From assembly GCF_019749375.1 (NCBI RefSeq), contig NZ_JACWFE010000001.1, positions 186,001 through 250,000 of the forward strand: a stretch of DNA of 64,000 nucleotides. Direction: 5' to 3'. The notes under the pieces are model-generated. The model had not been told where the DNA came from. It searched no databases and saw only the letters and a program-made list of their open reading frames with translations. Shown here one piece after another: positions 37,520 to 46,680 of this stretch (positions are counted from its first letter, which is position 1; every line of letters starts with the position of its first letter). Source of the stretch: Bacillus sp. S/N-304-OC-R1. GTDB taxonomy: Bacteria > Bacillota > Bacilli > Bacillales > Cytobacillaceae. The position numbers and the translations under genes are program-made.

Positions 37520-37536
37520 TGCATCACCCTGGATTA

Positions 37537-38148
37537 TTATTTACGTACTATTTCAAACGTTTCTGCCATCGGCCTTGTATACATGTGACCCGCTAGTCTG
37601 CCAATCGGGTTTAATTTTTCAGTATTTATCCTGCCATTATCATAAAGTTCATCGGAAATATGAACATGTTCCACCTTGCCAATTACCAAGCTCCCTGCAC
37701 CGGCATGTTCTCCGAAATGAAGAGTTTCATACAGTGTACATTCGAGATGAACCTTTGACTCTTTTATTCTGGGAGGCTTTACCTTAATGCTTGCTGATTT
37801 GTTTAACCCTGATACTTCGACTTCATCTACTTCGGATGGAAATTCAGTAGCACAAATATTCATCTGCTCCACAAAATCTTCACTGACAATATTGATAACA
37901 AATTCCTTCGTTGCTTCAATGTTCAAAAGAGTATCTTTTTTTGCGCCATCATTTCCTCTTCTCATTGGTGAAAAACAAATAAGAAGAGGGTCTGCACATA
38001 TAGCCGTAAAGAAGCTAAATGGCGCAGCATTCACAACTCCTTCCTCATCGACTGTTGTAACAAATGCAATCGGGCGAGGTAAAATTGAACCAACTAATAG
38101 TTTATATGCCTCTCTCCATTCAAGATTACCAGTTGTAATTTCCATCAT
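37537..38148 (-). CDS. Flavin reductase-like FMN-binding protein
   Basis: A 203-residue split-barrel flavin-binding protein: LVGSILPRPIAFVTTVDEEG, NAAPFSFFTAICADPLLICF, then TKEFVINIVSE. Relatives reduce FMN for two-component monooxygenases or bind FMN. No monooxygenase partner is adjacent, so its step in tyrosine breakdown is unknown. Its start overlaps the aminotransferase stop (TAATG). Confidence 0.8.
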   Translation of the reverse strand: MMEITTGNLEWREAYKLLVGSILPRPIAFVTTVDEEGVVNAAPFSFFTAICADPLLICFSPMRRGNDGAKKDTLLNIEATKEFVINIVSEDFVEQMNICATEFPSEVDEVEVSGLNKSASIKVKPPRIKESKVHLECTLYETLHFGEHAGAGSLVIGKVEHVHISDELYDNGRINTEKLNPIGRLAGHMYTRPMAETFEIVRK

Positions 38149-39242
38149 TACACCGCCAAATCTTTTTTTATTTGTCTGATTACAGAAAGTGCTGCTTCAT
38201 TATCCTCTCTCGACGCGAAAGTCATTCGAAATGCGTCCGCATAACCGTTAAGCTTCATTGGTCGCACGAGAAAGCCGTTTGAGATTAAGTGTTGAGAAAT
38301 TGGCAGTTGACTGTAAACATATAGAAAATTGGTGTGGGTAGAAAAATAATGTAAATCAACTTTCTTCAATTGATCACATACATAATCCCGTTCTAAAGTG
38401 TTCTTTTCTACACACATAGTAATAAAATCCTGACTGGCAAGTGCCTGAACAGCAGCAATTTGTGCTATCACATTTACATTAAATACTTCTTTTACTTTTT
38501 GCAGCTCTTTTACGATCGAAGGATGCATCATCCCGTAACCTGCTCGAAGACCTGCAAGCCCGTAAATTTTTGAAAATGTCCTCAAGATTATTAAATTTGA
38601 GCAAGAGTCTAGGAGAGGAATAGATTGTAAATATTGATCAGATGTTACGTATTCGTAATAAGCCTCATCAAGAACGATCAAAATATTATCTGGGACATTC
38701 ACTATAAAACGGAGCAGATCCTCTTTTCCAACAATCGTTCCTGTTGGATTATTCGGATTACAAACAAAGATCATTTTTGTTTTTTCTGTAATTCTATCTA
38801 GCATTCCGGATAAATCATGAACTCCTTCAATAACTGGAACTTTAACTACAGTTCCACCCTCAATGACAACATTTGTTTCATATCGCGGAAAGGTGATATC
38901 AGCCATAATTGCTTCATCACCTTTTTCGATATAGGCACGAGTGAGCAGTCTAATGATTTCATCAGACCCATTTCCTGTAATAAACTGTTCCTCATTTAAG
39001 TGATATAAATTTGCCAACCCGCTGATTAACTCGGATGTATGGCCATCCGGATATAAATGAAGACAGCTCAAGTTTCGAAGAATAGCCTCCTTTACCACAG
39101 GAGCGCAGCCGTATATATTTTCATTATCAGACATTTTCAAAACACGATTTAATTTATACCTCTTTTGTATTTCTTCAGTTGAAAGGCCAAGCGGATATGA
39201 TTGAATTGAACCTAAAACGCTTCTTGTTTGAACATTTACCAT
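38148..39242 (-). CDS. Aminotransferase, HisC-like (probable aromatic amino-acid aminotransferase)
   Basis: A PLP fold-type I enzyme of about 364 residues. NENIYGCAPVVKEA is at the N-terminus, ITGNGSDEIIRLL (about 90), VCNPNNPTGTIV (about 163), VLDEAYYEYV (about 190) and the PLP lysine in RTFSKIYGLAGLRAGYG (about 222). It resembles histidinol-phosphate aminotransferase, but its place between hpd and the later tyrosine genes makes tyrosine or phenylalanine transamination likely. ATG 39242 is chosen because it lies 4 bases after the hpd stop. Confidence 0.82.
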   Translation of the reverse strand: MVNVQTRSVLGSIQSYPLGLSTEEIQKRYKLNRVLKMSDNENIYGCAPVVKEAILRNLSCLHLYPDGHTSELISGLANLYHLNEEQFITGNGSDEIIRLLTRAYIEKGDEAIMADITFPRYETNVVIEGGTVVKVPVIEGVHDLSGMLDRITEKTKMIFVCNPNNPTGTIVGKEDLLRFIVNVPDNILIVLDEAYYEYVTSDQYLQSIPLLDSCSNLIILRTFSKIYGLAGLRAGYGMMHPSIVKELQKVKEVFNVNVIAQIAAVQALASQDFITMCVEKNTLERDYVCDQLKKVDLHYFSTHTNFLYVYSQLPISQHLISNGFLVRPMKLNGYADAFRMTFASREDNEAALSVIRQIKKDLAV

Positions 39243-39246
39243 ATTA

Positions 39247-40362
39247 TTATAGATTTCCCCTTCTTTCCTGTTCTCTTTCAATCGATTCGAATAACGCCTT
39301 GAAATTTCCTTCACCAAACCCTCTTGCACCTTTACGCTGAATCACTTCAATAAATAATGTAGGACGGTCAACAATTGGCTTTGTAAAGATTTGCAGCAGA
39401 TAACCTTCATCATCTCGGTCTACTAATATACTTAATTCCTTTAACTTATCGATTTCTTCATCGATTTTGCCGACCCGTTCAGATAACGCTTCATAGTAAG
39501 TGTCTGGTGTGCTTAAAAATTCTACGCCATTCTTTTTCAACGTACTGACTGTACTTACGATATCCTCAGTAAGAAGGGCTAAGTGCTGTACACCTGGTCC
39601 ATTGTAGAATTCCAAATACTCTTCGATTTGAGATTTACGCTTCCCTTCAGCTGGCTCATTAATCGGGAATTTAATTCTTCCACCATTATGCATAACCTTT
39701 GACATAAGGGCAGAATACTCAGTACTGATATCCTTGTCAGTGAAATGAGTCATTTCCTTAAAGCCCATGACATTGGCATAATAACTAACCCATTCCTCCA
39801 TACTTTCAACGTTGCCTACGACATGGTCAATTCCTATGAACCCAGCATCCTCAATAGGCATATTCATTTCTATCGGTTTATAACCTGGCATAAATACACC
39901 GTTATAATTTTTCCGTTCTACTAAGGTGTGGATCGTATCTCCGTATGTCCCAATAACTGCCTTTTTAACAGAGCCATGCTCATCTTTTATTTCGAAAGGT
40001 GGCATAATTTCAATTGCCCCACGTGCAACTGCCTCTTTATATGCTTTTTCCACGTCATCAACCGTTAATGCGACATCCTTTACCCCATCTCCATGCTTTT
40101 TAACGAAGGATGCGACTCGGCTGTTTTCAGTTAATGAGCCTGTGATGACAAGTCGAATTTTTCTTTGCTGAAGAACATAGGATACCGTCTCTCGATTGCC
40201 TGTTTCTAAACCTGAGTATGCGACTGGTTTAAAACCAAATGCTGAGCAAAAATAGTAGCAGGATTGTTTCGCATTTCCTGTGTAAATTTCCATATAATCT
40301 ACTTCTCTAACGGGAAAAAAATCCTCGGCTTTTTGTTGGCTAGCTGTCATCTTTTCTTGCAT
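39247..40362 (-). CDS. hpd: 4-hydroxyphenylpyruvate dioxygenase
   Basis: A 371-residue non-heme iron enzyme that turns 4-hydroxyphenylpyruvate into homogentisate. The two vicinal-oxygen-chelate halves start at VDYMEIYTGNAKQSCYYF and IGIDHVVGNVESMEEWVSYY. Iron ligands fall in the second half (IDHVVG, GVQHLALLTEDI and the Glu of TLFIEVIQRKGARGFGEGN). The C-terminal GFGEGNFKALFESIEREQ is a strong HPPD signature. It is the first gene of the tyrosine operon; start ATG follows AGGGGGAACT. Confidence 0.93.
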   Translation of the reverse strand: MQEKMTASQQKAEDFFPVREVDYMEIYTGNAKQSCYYFCSAFGFKPVAYSGLETGNRETVSYVLQQRKIRLVITGSLTENSRVASFVKKHGDGVKDVALTVDDVEKAYKEAVARGAIEIMPPFEIKDEHGSVKKAVIGTYGDTIHTLVERKNYNGVFMPGYKPIEMNMPIEDAGFIGIDHVVGNVESMEEWVSYYANVMGFKEMTHFTDKDISTEYSALMSKVMHNGGRIKFPINEPAEGKRKSQIEEYLEFYNGPGVQHLALLTEDIVSTVSTLKKNGVEFLSTPDTYYEALSERVGKIDEEIDKLKELSILVDRDDEGYLLQIFTKPIVDRPTLFIEVIQRKGARGFGEGNFKALFESIEREQERRGNL

Positions 40363-40406
40363 TCTAGTTCCCCCTAATCATAAAATTATTAATATTCTGA
40401 ATTAAT

Positions 40407-40434
40407 ATTATATTAATAGTACTATTATTCTCAA
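40407..40434 (-). promoter_or_regulatory. Promoter of the tyrosine operon with a palindrome in the spacer
   Basis: On the minus strand TTGAGA, 16 bases, TATAAT. The spacer contains the perfect 14-bp palindrome TAATAGTACTATTA (40414-40427), a likely operator placed to block RNA polymerase. Confidence 0.7.
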
Positions 40435-40480
40435 GAGTACAAGTTAAAGCTACAATGCACATCTGTGTTAAAGTGTTTTT

Positions 40481-41914
40481 TTATAGCTTAATGCTTTCCT
40501 TATTCCTAACAGGAGGAAGATGGATAGCCTGATTTTTAATAGCCTCAACCGCCTCCAATAATCCTTCATTGATGCTTGGATGCGGATATAATGGGAAGAG
40601 AATATCCTCGTCTCGTGCTGCCATTTCAAGTGACTGTACCCCTGTTGAAATGAGTTCAACGGCGCCATTTCCTATTATGTGCACACCTAGTAATAGGTGG
40701 TCATTTTTATCAAAAACGACTTTAATAAGCCCTTCCTTCTTACCTTGAATCGCCGCATAGCCGTTACTAGAAAGCGGGAATTGAGCTGTTTCAACTGAAT
40801 AGCCATGATTAATGGCTTCTGCCTCAGTTAATCCTGCATATGCAATCTGCGGTCTCGTATGAACAACGATCGGTAAAAATCGGATATCTGCCTCTGGCCT
40901 TAACCCTGCAATTATCTCTGCAGCAGTCTTCCCTTGTTTAATAGCTTTAACTGCCAAATTTGGACCCTCTGTTACATCACCAATCGCAAAAATATGATTC
41001 TTGGACGTTCGGCACTCTTCGTTAACAGTGATAAATCCGCTCCCTGTTGTTTCTATACCAATTCTATTAATGCCCAGATCGTTTGTGTTTGGTGAATTTT
41101 TACAAGATATAAATAAATGTGAACAAGTTATTTCTTCTATGTCTGTCGGACTTTTTAAAATAACGGTGACCTGCCCATCATTGTATTTTGCTTCAACAAT
41201 CGATGTATTTTTTCTTACCTTAATCTCATTTTTCTTTAAAATCCGCTTTAATTCACGGCTAACTGATGCATCCAGCATAAAATCATCTTGTTCCATAATG
41301 AGGACAACCTCAGAGCCAATAGCATTAAAGGACATTGCTATCTCTAACGCAATATAGTCATGGCCATAAACGACAAGCTTTTCAGGTACGGTTTGTAAAT
41401 CAGTGATTGACCATGAATCCAATATTCGCTCTTGATCTACATTGATTCCTTCCGGTGCTATTGGTGTACTGCCTGTTGCGATAATAGCATGTTTAAATCG
41501 ATATATCTCATATTGATCATCATTTTCAACACCAATTTTGTCTTCTGATAGGAAAAATGCTGAACCTTGAAGAATTTCGATTTTATTTGCTTTACATAAA
41601 GATTGAACACCTTCACGCAGCTGTTGAATTGTTTTACTTTTATAGATTTGGAGTTTTTCCATATTAAAACGGGCACTGTTCATTTCAATGCCCATTTCAT
41701 TCATATGGTGAAGTGAAGCAAATTGATCTGCACTATGTGTAAGAACTTTTGAAGGAATGCAGCCTTTATTTAGACAAACTCCACCAAGCTTATCTTTTTC
41801 AATTAGTGTAACCGACTGCCCAAGCTGAGCTGCTCGGATGGCGGCATGATATCCGCCTGGCCCTCCACCAATAATGATTAAATCACGTTCATATGCAAGT
41901 TCACCGACAACCAT
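40481..41914 (-). CDS. Dihydrolipoyl dehydrogenase (E3)
   Basis: A 477-residue flavoprotein disulfide reductase. FAD motif IIGGGPGGYHAAIRAAQLG, redox pair GGVCLNKGCIPSKVL, NAD domain with VVYGHDYIALEIA, second FAD motif FAIGDVTEGPNLA, and C-terminal HPHPSINEGLLEAV whose HPxxxE forms the active-site base pair. It reoxidises the lipoyl groups of the E2 encoded just upstream. In the NAD motif GHDYIALE replaces the usual GGGYIGLE, an unusual change that may affect cofactor binding. Confidence 0.92.
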   Translation of the reverse strand: MVVGELAYERDLIIIGGGPGGYHAAIRAAQLGQSVTLIEKDKLGGVCLNKGCIPSKVLTHSADQFASLHHMNEMGIEMNSARFNMEKLQIYKSKTIQQLREGVQSLCKANKIEILQGSAFFLSEDKIGVENDDQYEIYRFKHAIIATGSTPIAPEGINVDQERILDSWSITDLQTVPEKLVVYGHDYIALEIAMSFNAIGSEVVLIMEQDDFMLDASVSRELKRILKKNEIKVRKNTSIVEAKYNDGQVTVILKSPTDIEEITCSHLFISCKNSPNTNDLGINRIGIETTGSGFITVNEECRTSKNHIFAIGDVTEGPNLAVKAIKQGKTAAEIIAGLRPEADIRFLPIVVHTRPQIAYAGLTEAEAINHGYSVETAQFPLSSNGYAAIQGKKEGLIKVVFDKNDHLLLGVHIIGNGAVELISTGVQSLEMAARDEDILFPLYPHPSINEGLLEAVEAIKNQAIHLPPVRNKESIKL

Positions 41915-43135
41915 TTAAACCAACTCCAGCATTAGCAATTTAGGATCTTGAATTAATTGTGTCAGACGATTTGTAAATCTGACTGCAGTTGCACCATCAG
42001 CAACTCTGTGATCGAATGACATGGAGATGTTCATCATTGAACGAATGACAATTTGATCATCGATTACGACTGGCAGTTTCTTCGTCTTATGGAAGGAAAC
42101 GAGAGCGACTTCTGGATGCTGAATAATCGGGGTTGCACCAAAGCTTCCTCCAAGAGGGCCAACATTACTTATCGTAAATGTTCCACCAGTAATCTCCTTA
42201 ACGCTTAATTTATTAGCTAACGCTTTTTCGGTTAGATGTTTCATTTCATTATGGATGGATCTGATTGATTTACTATTTACATTGCGTATGACAGGTACAA
42301 TCAAGCCATCTTCCGTGTCTACGGCTAAACCGATATGATGATCTTTCTGTAAAACGATCACCTCATTTTCTTCATCTAGACGGGCGTTGAAAATTGGAAA
42401 TTCCGTTAGACAAATTGATAGAGCTTTGATAAAAAAAGCTGTCGCTGATATTGTTTGATTCATCTTCTTTAATTCTGTTCGGAATGCGATCAGCTCAGTT
42501 ACATCAACTTCTTCAAAGTGAGTACAATGTGGAATTGTATATAGAGAATGAACCATTTTTTTCGCAATTTGTTTTCGTCTGCCTCTGAAAGGAATAGTAT
42601 CTGCTTGTGTTGGGGGTTGCTCTGTAGGTGTTATTTGTTCATTACTGTTAATTTGAATTGGAATGTCTATCTCTTCTTTTTTAGATACAATCATTTTATA
42701 AATATCTTCATCTGTTATCCTTCCAGCAGGTCCAGTGCCTTTAACATTTTCAATATTTATTCCATTTTCTCTCGCAATCTTTCTCGTAAAAGGGGATGCA
42801 AGTATACGTTTCTTTTGATTGCTGATCATTACAACGTGATGATTCATTGATTCTAATGAAGGAGATTTCAAATCTGACTGAGTAGTTTTGTTATTTACAG
42901 ATCCTGTTTCCTCCAAAATTAATAGTGTTGTCCCAACAGGTACAGTCTCCCCTATTTGAACCTTAAATTCCCGGACAAAACCAGCACGAGGGGCTGGAAT
43001 TTCAGCTGTCATTTTATCTGTTTGTACTTCTATTATCGGGTCATCTGCTTGAACATAATCTCCTGGCTTCACTAAAAAGCAGTTAATATCAGCTTCTGTC
43101 ATTCCTTCGCCTATATCATGTAACTTGACTTCCAT
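41915..43135 (-). CDS. 2-oxoacid dehydrogenase E2 (dihydrolipoyl acyltransferase)
   Basis: A 406-residue E2. The N-terminal lipoyl domain has the modified lysine in VQTDKMTAEIPAP (about 43). A peripheral subunit-binding domain follows (ASPFTRKIARENGI, then GTGPAGRITDEDIY, about 112-145). The acyltransferase domain has the catalytic SFDHRVADGATAVRF near the C-terminus. The family covers branched-chain, pyruvate and aromatic oxoacid complexes; specificity cannot be read here. Confidence 0.92.
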   Translation of the reverse strand: MEVKLHDIGEGMTEADINCFLVKPGDYVQADDPIIEVQTDKMTAEIPAPRAGFVREFKVQIGETVPVGTTLLILEETGSVNNKTTQSDLKSPSLESMNHHVVMISNQKKRILASPFTRKIARENGINIENVKGTGPAGRITDEDIYKMIVSKKEEIDIPIQINSNEQITPTEQPPTQADTIPFRGRRKQIAKKMVHSLYTIPHCTHFEEVDVTELIAFRTELKKMNQTISATAFFIKALSICLTEFPIFNARLDEENEVIVLQKDHHIGLAVDTEDGLIVPVIRNVNSKSIRSIHNEMKHLTEKALANKLSVKEITGGTFTISNVGPLGGSFGATPIIQHPEVALVSFHKTKKLPVVIDDQIVIRSMMNISMSFDHRVADGATAVRFTNRLTQLIQDPKLLMLELV

Positions 43136-43145
43136 TCCATCCCTC

Positions 43146-44141
43146 CTAAAACGAAATTACTTTTTTTATCGCAAACTTTACTCGTTCTGCTGTTGGTAAA
43201 TAATGATCCTCAAATCCAAAATACGGAACTGGAGTGTCAAAGCCTGTTACTCTTTCAACTGGAGCCTTTTGGTATAAAAATGAAGTATCATTAATAATAG
43301 CTAAAACATCATTTCCAACTCCGCCTGTTGCATGAGCTTCATGAACGATGATAGTCCTACCCGTTTTTTGTACTGATTCAGCAATGATCTCTTTATCAAT
43401 CGGGTACAGCGTCCTTAGGTCAATGACATCACAGTGAACTCCCTGTTCCTTCATCTCGTTTGCTGCTTTCATAACAATAGGAATCATTGCTCCCCAGGTA
43501 ATAATTGAAACATCATCACCATCAAGCAATTTTTTCCCTTTTCCAATCTCAATGGTGTATTTTCCTTCTGGAACTTCTTCTCTTCCAGAGCGATAGCACC
43601 TCATCGGTTCCATAAACAAAACAGGATCTGGATCCTCAATTGCAGCAATAAGCAGACCTTTGGCATCATAAGGACTTGATGGACAAACAACCTTAATTCC
43701 TGGCATATGTGTAAAAATCGCTTCTGGGCTATCACAATGTATTTCAGGTGCTCTAACTCCTGCTCCATATGGAGCTCGAATAACCATAGGGACGGTAAAA
43801 TGGCCCATCGTTCTCATTCTAAGTCTGGATACATGAGTCATTATTTGCTCATAGGCAGGATAAATAAAGCTGAGAAATTGAATTTCAATAACAGGCAAGA
43901 AACCATTAACGGCTAAACCTACTCCTGCCCCAACAAAGCCAGCTTCACTTAAAGGGGTATCCATCACGCGATCCTCTCCATACTTTGCCTGCAATCCATC
44001 AGTTGCACGAAAAACACCGCCATTTTTGCCGATGTCCTCACCTAACAGCAGCACTTCAGGTTTATCATTTAGCATTATGTCCAGGGCATCGGTAATCGCT
44101 CCAATAAGTGTTAATGTTTTTGTTTTTACTGCTGTACTCAT
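43146..44141 (-). CDS. 2-oxoacid dehydrogenase E1 beta subunit
   Basis: A 331-residue transketolase-like subunit. LLGEDIGKNGGVFRATDGLQ (about 32), DTPLSEAGFVGAGVGLAVNG, the PYR-domain HMPGIKVVCPSSPYDAKGLL, and a C-terminal IIVHEAHATGGVGNDVLAII. It overlaps the E1 alpha gene by 4 bases. BkdAB-like proteins share this form; with E1 alpha it binds thiamine diphosphate and decarboxylates the 2-oxoacid. Confidence 0.92.
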   Translation of the reverse strand: MSTAVKTKTLTLIGAITDALDIMLNDKPEVLLLGEDIGKNGGVFRATDGLQAKYGEDRVMDTPLSEAGFVGAGVGLAVNGFLPVIEIQFLSFIYPAYEQIMTHVSRLRMRTMGHFTVPMVIRAPYGAGVRAPEIHCDSPEAIFTHMPGIKVVCPSSPYDAKGLLIAAIEDPDPVLFMEPMRCYRSGREEVPEGKYTIEIGKGKKLLDGDDVSIITWGAMIPIVMKAANEMKEQGVHCDVIDLRTLYPIDKEIIAESVQKTGRTIIVHEAHATGGVGNDVLAIINDTSFLYQKAPVERVTGFDTPVPYFGFEDHYLPTAERVKFAIKKVISF

Positions 44142-45208
44142 CTCCCTTCCCCTCCTATAAATCTAAGATACTCTTCTTTTTGCTGGGAAATTTGCCATGT
44201 CGGTTCTGCGAAGACGTGATCAAAAATATCAGCTGGATTAGCTGAAGGAAAAGCTTCCATTTCCGCTACAGCTTTTTCGATTTCTTCTACAGCTTGTTTT
44301 TCAATTTCACGAACCCAGTTCTCATCATATATTCCTTCGTTTTTCATCCATCTTTCAAGTCGGAGAATCGGATCTGTTTCTGTTCTGCGATTATTGCTCT
44401 CTGTCTGGCAGCGATATTTCGATGGATCATCAGCCGTCGTATGTGCACCATACCGCCAAGTAATAGCTTCAATCAATGTCGGTCCATCTCCATTTCTCGC
44501 TCTCTCTAAAGCCTTCAACGTTTCAAAATAAACGATAAACACATCATTGCCATCGATTCGGACACCTGGAATATTGTAAGCTAAAGCCTTTTGTGCAATC
44601 GTCTTCGAATTCATTTGCTTTTCAATCGGGACAGAGATGGCGTATTTATTATTTTGATTAAAGAAAACAACCGGCGCTTTAAAAACGCTTGCAAAATTCA
44701 GCCCTTCATGGAAATCTCCTTCTGAAGTTGCACCATCTCCAAAATAGGCGATAGCTGCATGCTTTGTGCCCTTTTTCTTTTCAGCCAAGGCAGCGCCAAC
44801 GGCATGAGGAATTTGTGTAGCAATCGGAATTCCAGGCGGAAATATCTTTTTTCCAGGGGGCGGCACACAGCCTTCATTTCGTCCATTCCAAAATAAAAGA
44901 ATATTTTTTAAAGAATGTCCAAACACATAGGCAGCTCCATGATCACGATACGTCGGGAACATCCAATCTGATGGCTGTAATGCTAGGGCGCTTCCCGCCT
45001 GTGAAGCTTCCTGCCCTTCAAAGGGTGCATATGTACCGATTCTCCCTTGTCGCTGAAGGCTAACAGCTTTACGATCAAACAGCCGTATTCTGACAAGCTG
45101 CACATAGAATGATTTGACCAAATCTTCGGTGATTTTTTCCCTATACTCTGAATCTGTTATTTTTCCGTTTTGATCCATTATTTGCAGAATAGGAAATTCT
45201 CTTTCCAT
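44138..45208 (-). CDS. 2-oxoacid dehydrogenase E1 alpha subunit
   Basis: A 356-residue subunit with the thiamine diphosphate motif GDGATSEGDFHEGLNFASVF...NNKYAIS and the segment TYAPFEGQEASQAGSALAL. It lies 96 bases downstream of the phenylalanine dehydrogenase gene on the same strand. The complex E1a-E1b-E2-E3 is complete, with the genes nearly touching. In B. subtilis the related bkd genes follow a leucine dehydrogenase; here a phenylalanine dehydrogenase takes that place, so phenylpyruvate is a plausible substrate. Confidence 0.92.
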   Translation of the reverse strand: MEREFPILQIMDQNGKITDSEYREKITEDLVKSFYVQLVRIRLFDRKAVSLQRQGRIGTYAPFEGQEASQAGSALALQPSDWMFPTYRDHGAAYVFGHSLKNILLFWNGRNEGCVPPPGKKIFPPGIPIATQIPHAVGAALAEKKKGTKHAAIAYFGDGATSEGDFHEGLNFASVFKAPVVFFNQNNKYAISVPIEKQMNSKTIAQKALAYNIPGVRIDGNDVFIVYFETLKALERARNGDGPTLIEAITWRYGAHTTADDPSKYRCQTESNNRRTETDPILRLERWMKNEGIYDENWVREIEKQAVEEIEKAVAEMEAFPSANPADIFDHVFAEPTWQISQQKEEYLRFIGGEGR

Positions 45209-45304
45209 TTCCTCACCCTTACTTTAAATTTATTTAAATCCATTTTTTAAAATTTGAAATGACTTCATAAACACATTGTCAATGGTGTTATTGTCTCAAA
45301 AAAA

Positions 45305-46411
45305 TTATGTCCTAACTGCCCACTTTGGACGTTTCATATGAGAAAAGAAGCTATTCCGGCGGGATCTTGCTTCAATCCGCTTTTCACAAAATTGATTAGC
45401 TGCCTCAACGGTTGTAATTCCTTCAGCATTTGCATATTCGTAAATATAAAGAAGGGAATTATAAATCGCTTTTGTTTTTTGCATAACTCTATCTTTATTA
45501 GGAGTATATAACTCATCAGCCACTTGTATGAGCCCTCCAGAGTTTACAATATAATCAGGGGCAAACAGAATGCCTTTTTCCTTTAGCATTTGGGCATGAT
45601 GAAGCTCTAAAAGCTGGTTATTTGCTGAACCTACAACCGCTTTAACAGATAACTGTTCAATCGTTTCGTCATTTATGATTCCACCCATTGCACACGGGAT
45701 AAAAATATCAGCGTTAGCTTCATAAATTTCATTACCTGATAATACTTTTACACCTGAGCCTAATGCTTTAGCTTTTGAAAGCAGCTTATCAATTGCTATG
45801 TGATTAATATCTGTGACATATAAATCTGCGCCCTCCTCAAGCAGTCTTTCCGCAACCTTATATCCCACTTTCCCCAGACCCTGAATCGCATAGCTTTTGC
45901 CGCTGAGATCATCAGACCCTGTTAACACTTTATTAGTTGCCTGAATCCCATAAATAACTCCTTGAGCGGTAGGTATAGAAGAGTCTCCGCTTCCACCATA
46001 TGCCTCATCCACTCCGACTATACAATTTGTTTCCCTTAAAGCATGTATGAAATCCTCTGGAGTTGTTCCCATATCTGTTCCCGTATAAAAACGTCCATTT
46101 AATGATTCTACAAATTGGCCAAATGCACGGAAAAGTTCAGGAGTTTTATCTTTATTCGGATCCCCGATAATTACTGCCTTTCCGCCACCAAAATCTACAT
46201 CTGCAGCTGCACATTTATAGGTCATTCCCTTGGAAAGTCTGAGCACATCTTCTAACGCCTCTTCTTCGCTTGCATAAGGAAGCATCCTGCAGCCGCCAAG
46301 AGCAGGGCCAAGCTGTGTACTATGGATCGCGATAATAGCTTTCAATCCTGTGGATTCATCATTGCAAAATACAACCTGTTCATGTTCTCTTATCTTTGAA
46401 AACATATTCAT
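45305..46411 (-). CDS. Phenylalanine dehydrogenase
   Basis: A 368-residue Glu/Leu/Phe/Val dehydrogenase. [20 protein letters not shown] holds the catalytic lysines' region, [15 protein letters not shown] follows, and [15 protein letters not shown] is the NAD motif. Comparison from memory favours phenylalanine dehydrogenase of Bacillus badius and Lysinibacillus sphaericus over leucine dehydrogenase: [12 protein letters not shown] rather than NAAAGLNLGGGK, GTDMGTT rather than AEDVGTT, and the C-terminal RNSFFS...RPKW. It deaminates phenylalanine to phenylpyruvate with NAD. A cre site and a PaaX-like element lie upstream. Confidence 0.87.
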   Translation of the reverse strand: MNMFSKIREHEQVVFCNDESTGLKAIIAIHSTQLGPALGGCRMLPYASEEEALEDVLRLSKGMTYKCAAADVDFGGGKAVIIGDPNKDKTPELFRAFGQFVESLNGRFYTGTDMGTTPEDFIHALRETNCIVGVDEAYGGSGDSSIPTAQGVIYGIQATNKVLTGSDDLSGKSYAIQGLGKVGYKVAERLLEEGADLYVTDINHIAIDKLLSKAKALGSGVKVLSGNEIYEANADIFIPCAMGGIINDETIEQLSVKAVVGSANNQLLELHHAQMLKEKGILFAPDYIVNSGGLIQVADELYTPNKDRVMQKTKAIYNSLLYIYEYANAEGITTVEAANQFCEKRIEARSRRNSFFSHMKRPKWAVRT

Positions 46412-46433
46412 GTAGCATTCCCCCTATCAATTT

Positions 46434-46447
46434 TGTTAACGCTTACA
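46434..46447 (-). promoter_or_regulatory. Candidate CcpA cre site before the phenylalanine dehydrogenase gene
   Basis: On the minus strand TGTAAGCGTTAACA matches the consensus TGWAANCGNTNWCA at every defined position. It lies 22 bases before the start codon, where a bound repressor would act as a roadblock. Confidence 0.7.
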
Positions 46448-46530
46448 TTTGCAATTAATTGTAGTTCAATAGACTTGCCTTAAACTGCTTTTATTCGATC
46501 ACTTCAAAGGATTTATACAATAAATATGTA

Positions 46531-46549
46531 TGACGTTTATTTAACGATA
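46531..46549. promoter_or_regulatory. PaaX-like operator candidate before the phenylalanine dehydrogenase gene
   Basis: TGACGTT-TATTT-AACGATA. It shares ACGTTTATTTA-CG with 54369-54382 and the TGACGTT/AACG half-sites with the perfect repeat at 54310-54327, both upstream of paaA. AT-rich -10/-35-like stretches overlap it. Confidence 0.5.
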
Positions 46550-46630
46550 TAATACCATTTCGTTTAATGAATAGTCAATAAATTGTAAAAACTTTAAAAA
46601 TTCCCTATTTTTTTATTAATATTACAGATA

Positions 46631-46670
46631 AAAAGGATTAATTAGTGCATTACTCCTAATTAATCCTTTT
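46631..46670 (-). terminator. Terminator of the TrpX-type ABC operon
   Basis: A perfect 15-bp inverted repeat (AAAAGGATTAATTAG with its complement) around a 10-base loop, just downstream of the ATPase gene. Confidence 0.75.
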
Positions 46671-46680
46671 ACTAATAATA

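Noticed and set aside
45305..46411. Leucine dehydrogenase as the identity of the dehydrogenase
   Set aside because: The [22 protein letters not shown] and C-terminal RPKW segments fit phenylalanine dehydrogenases better.
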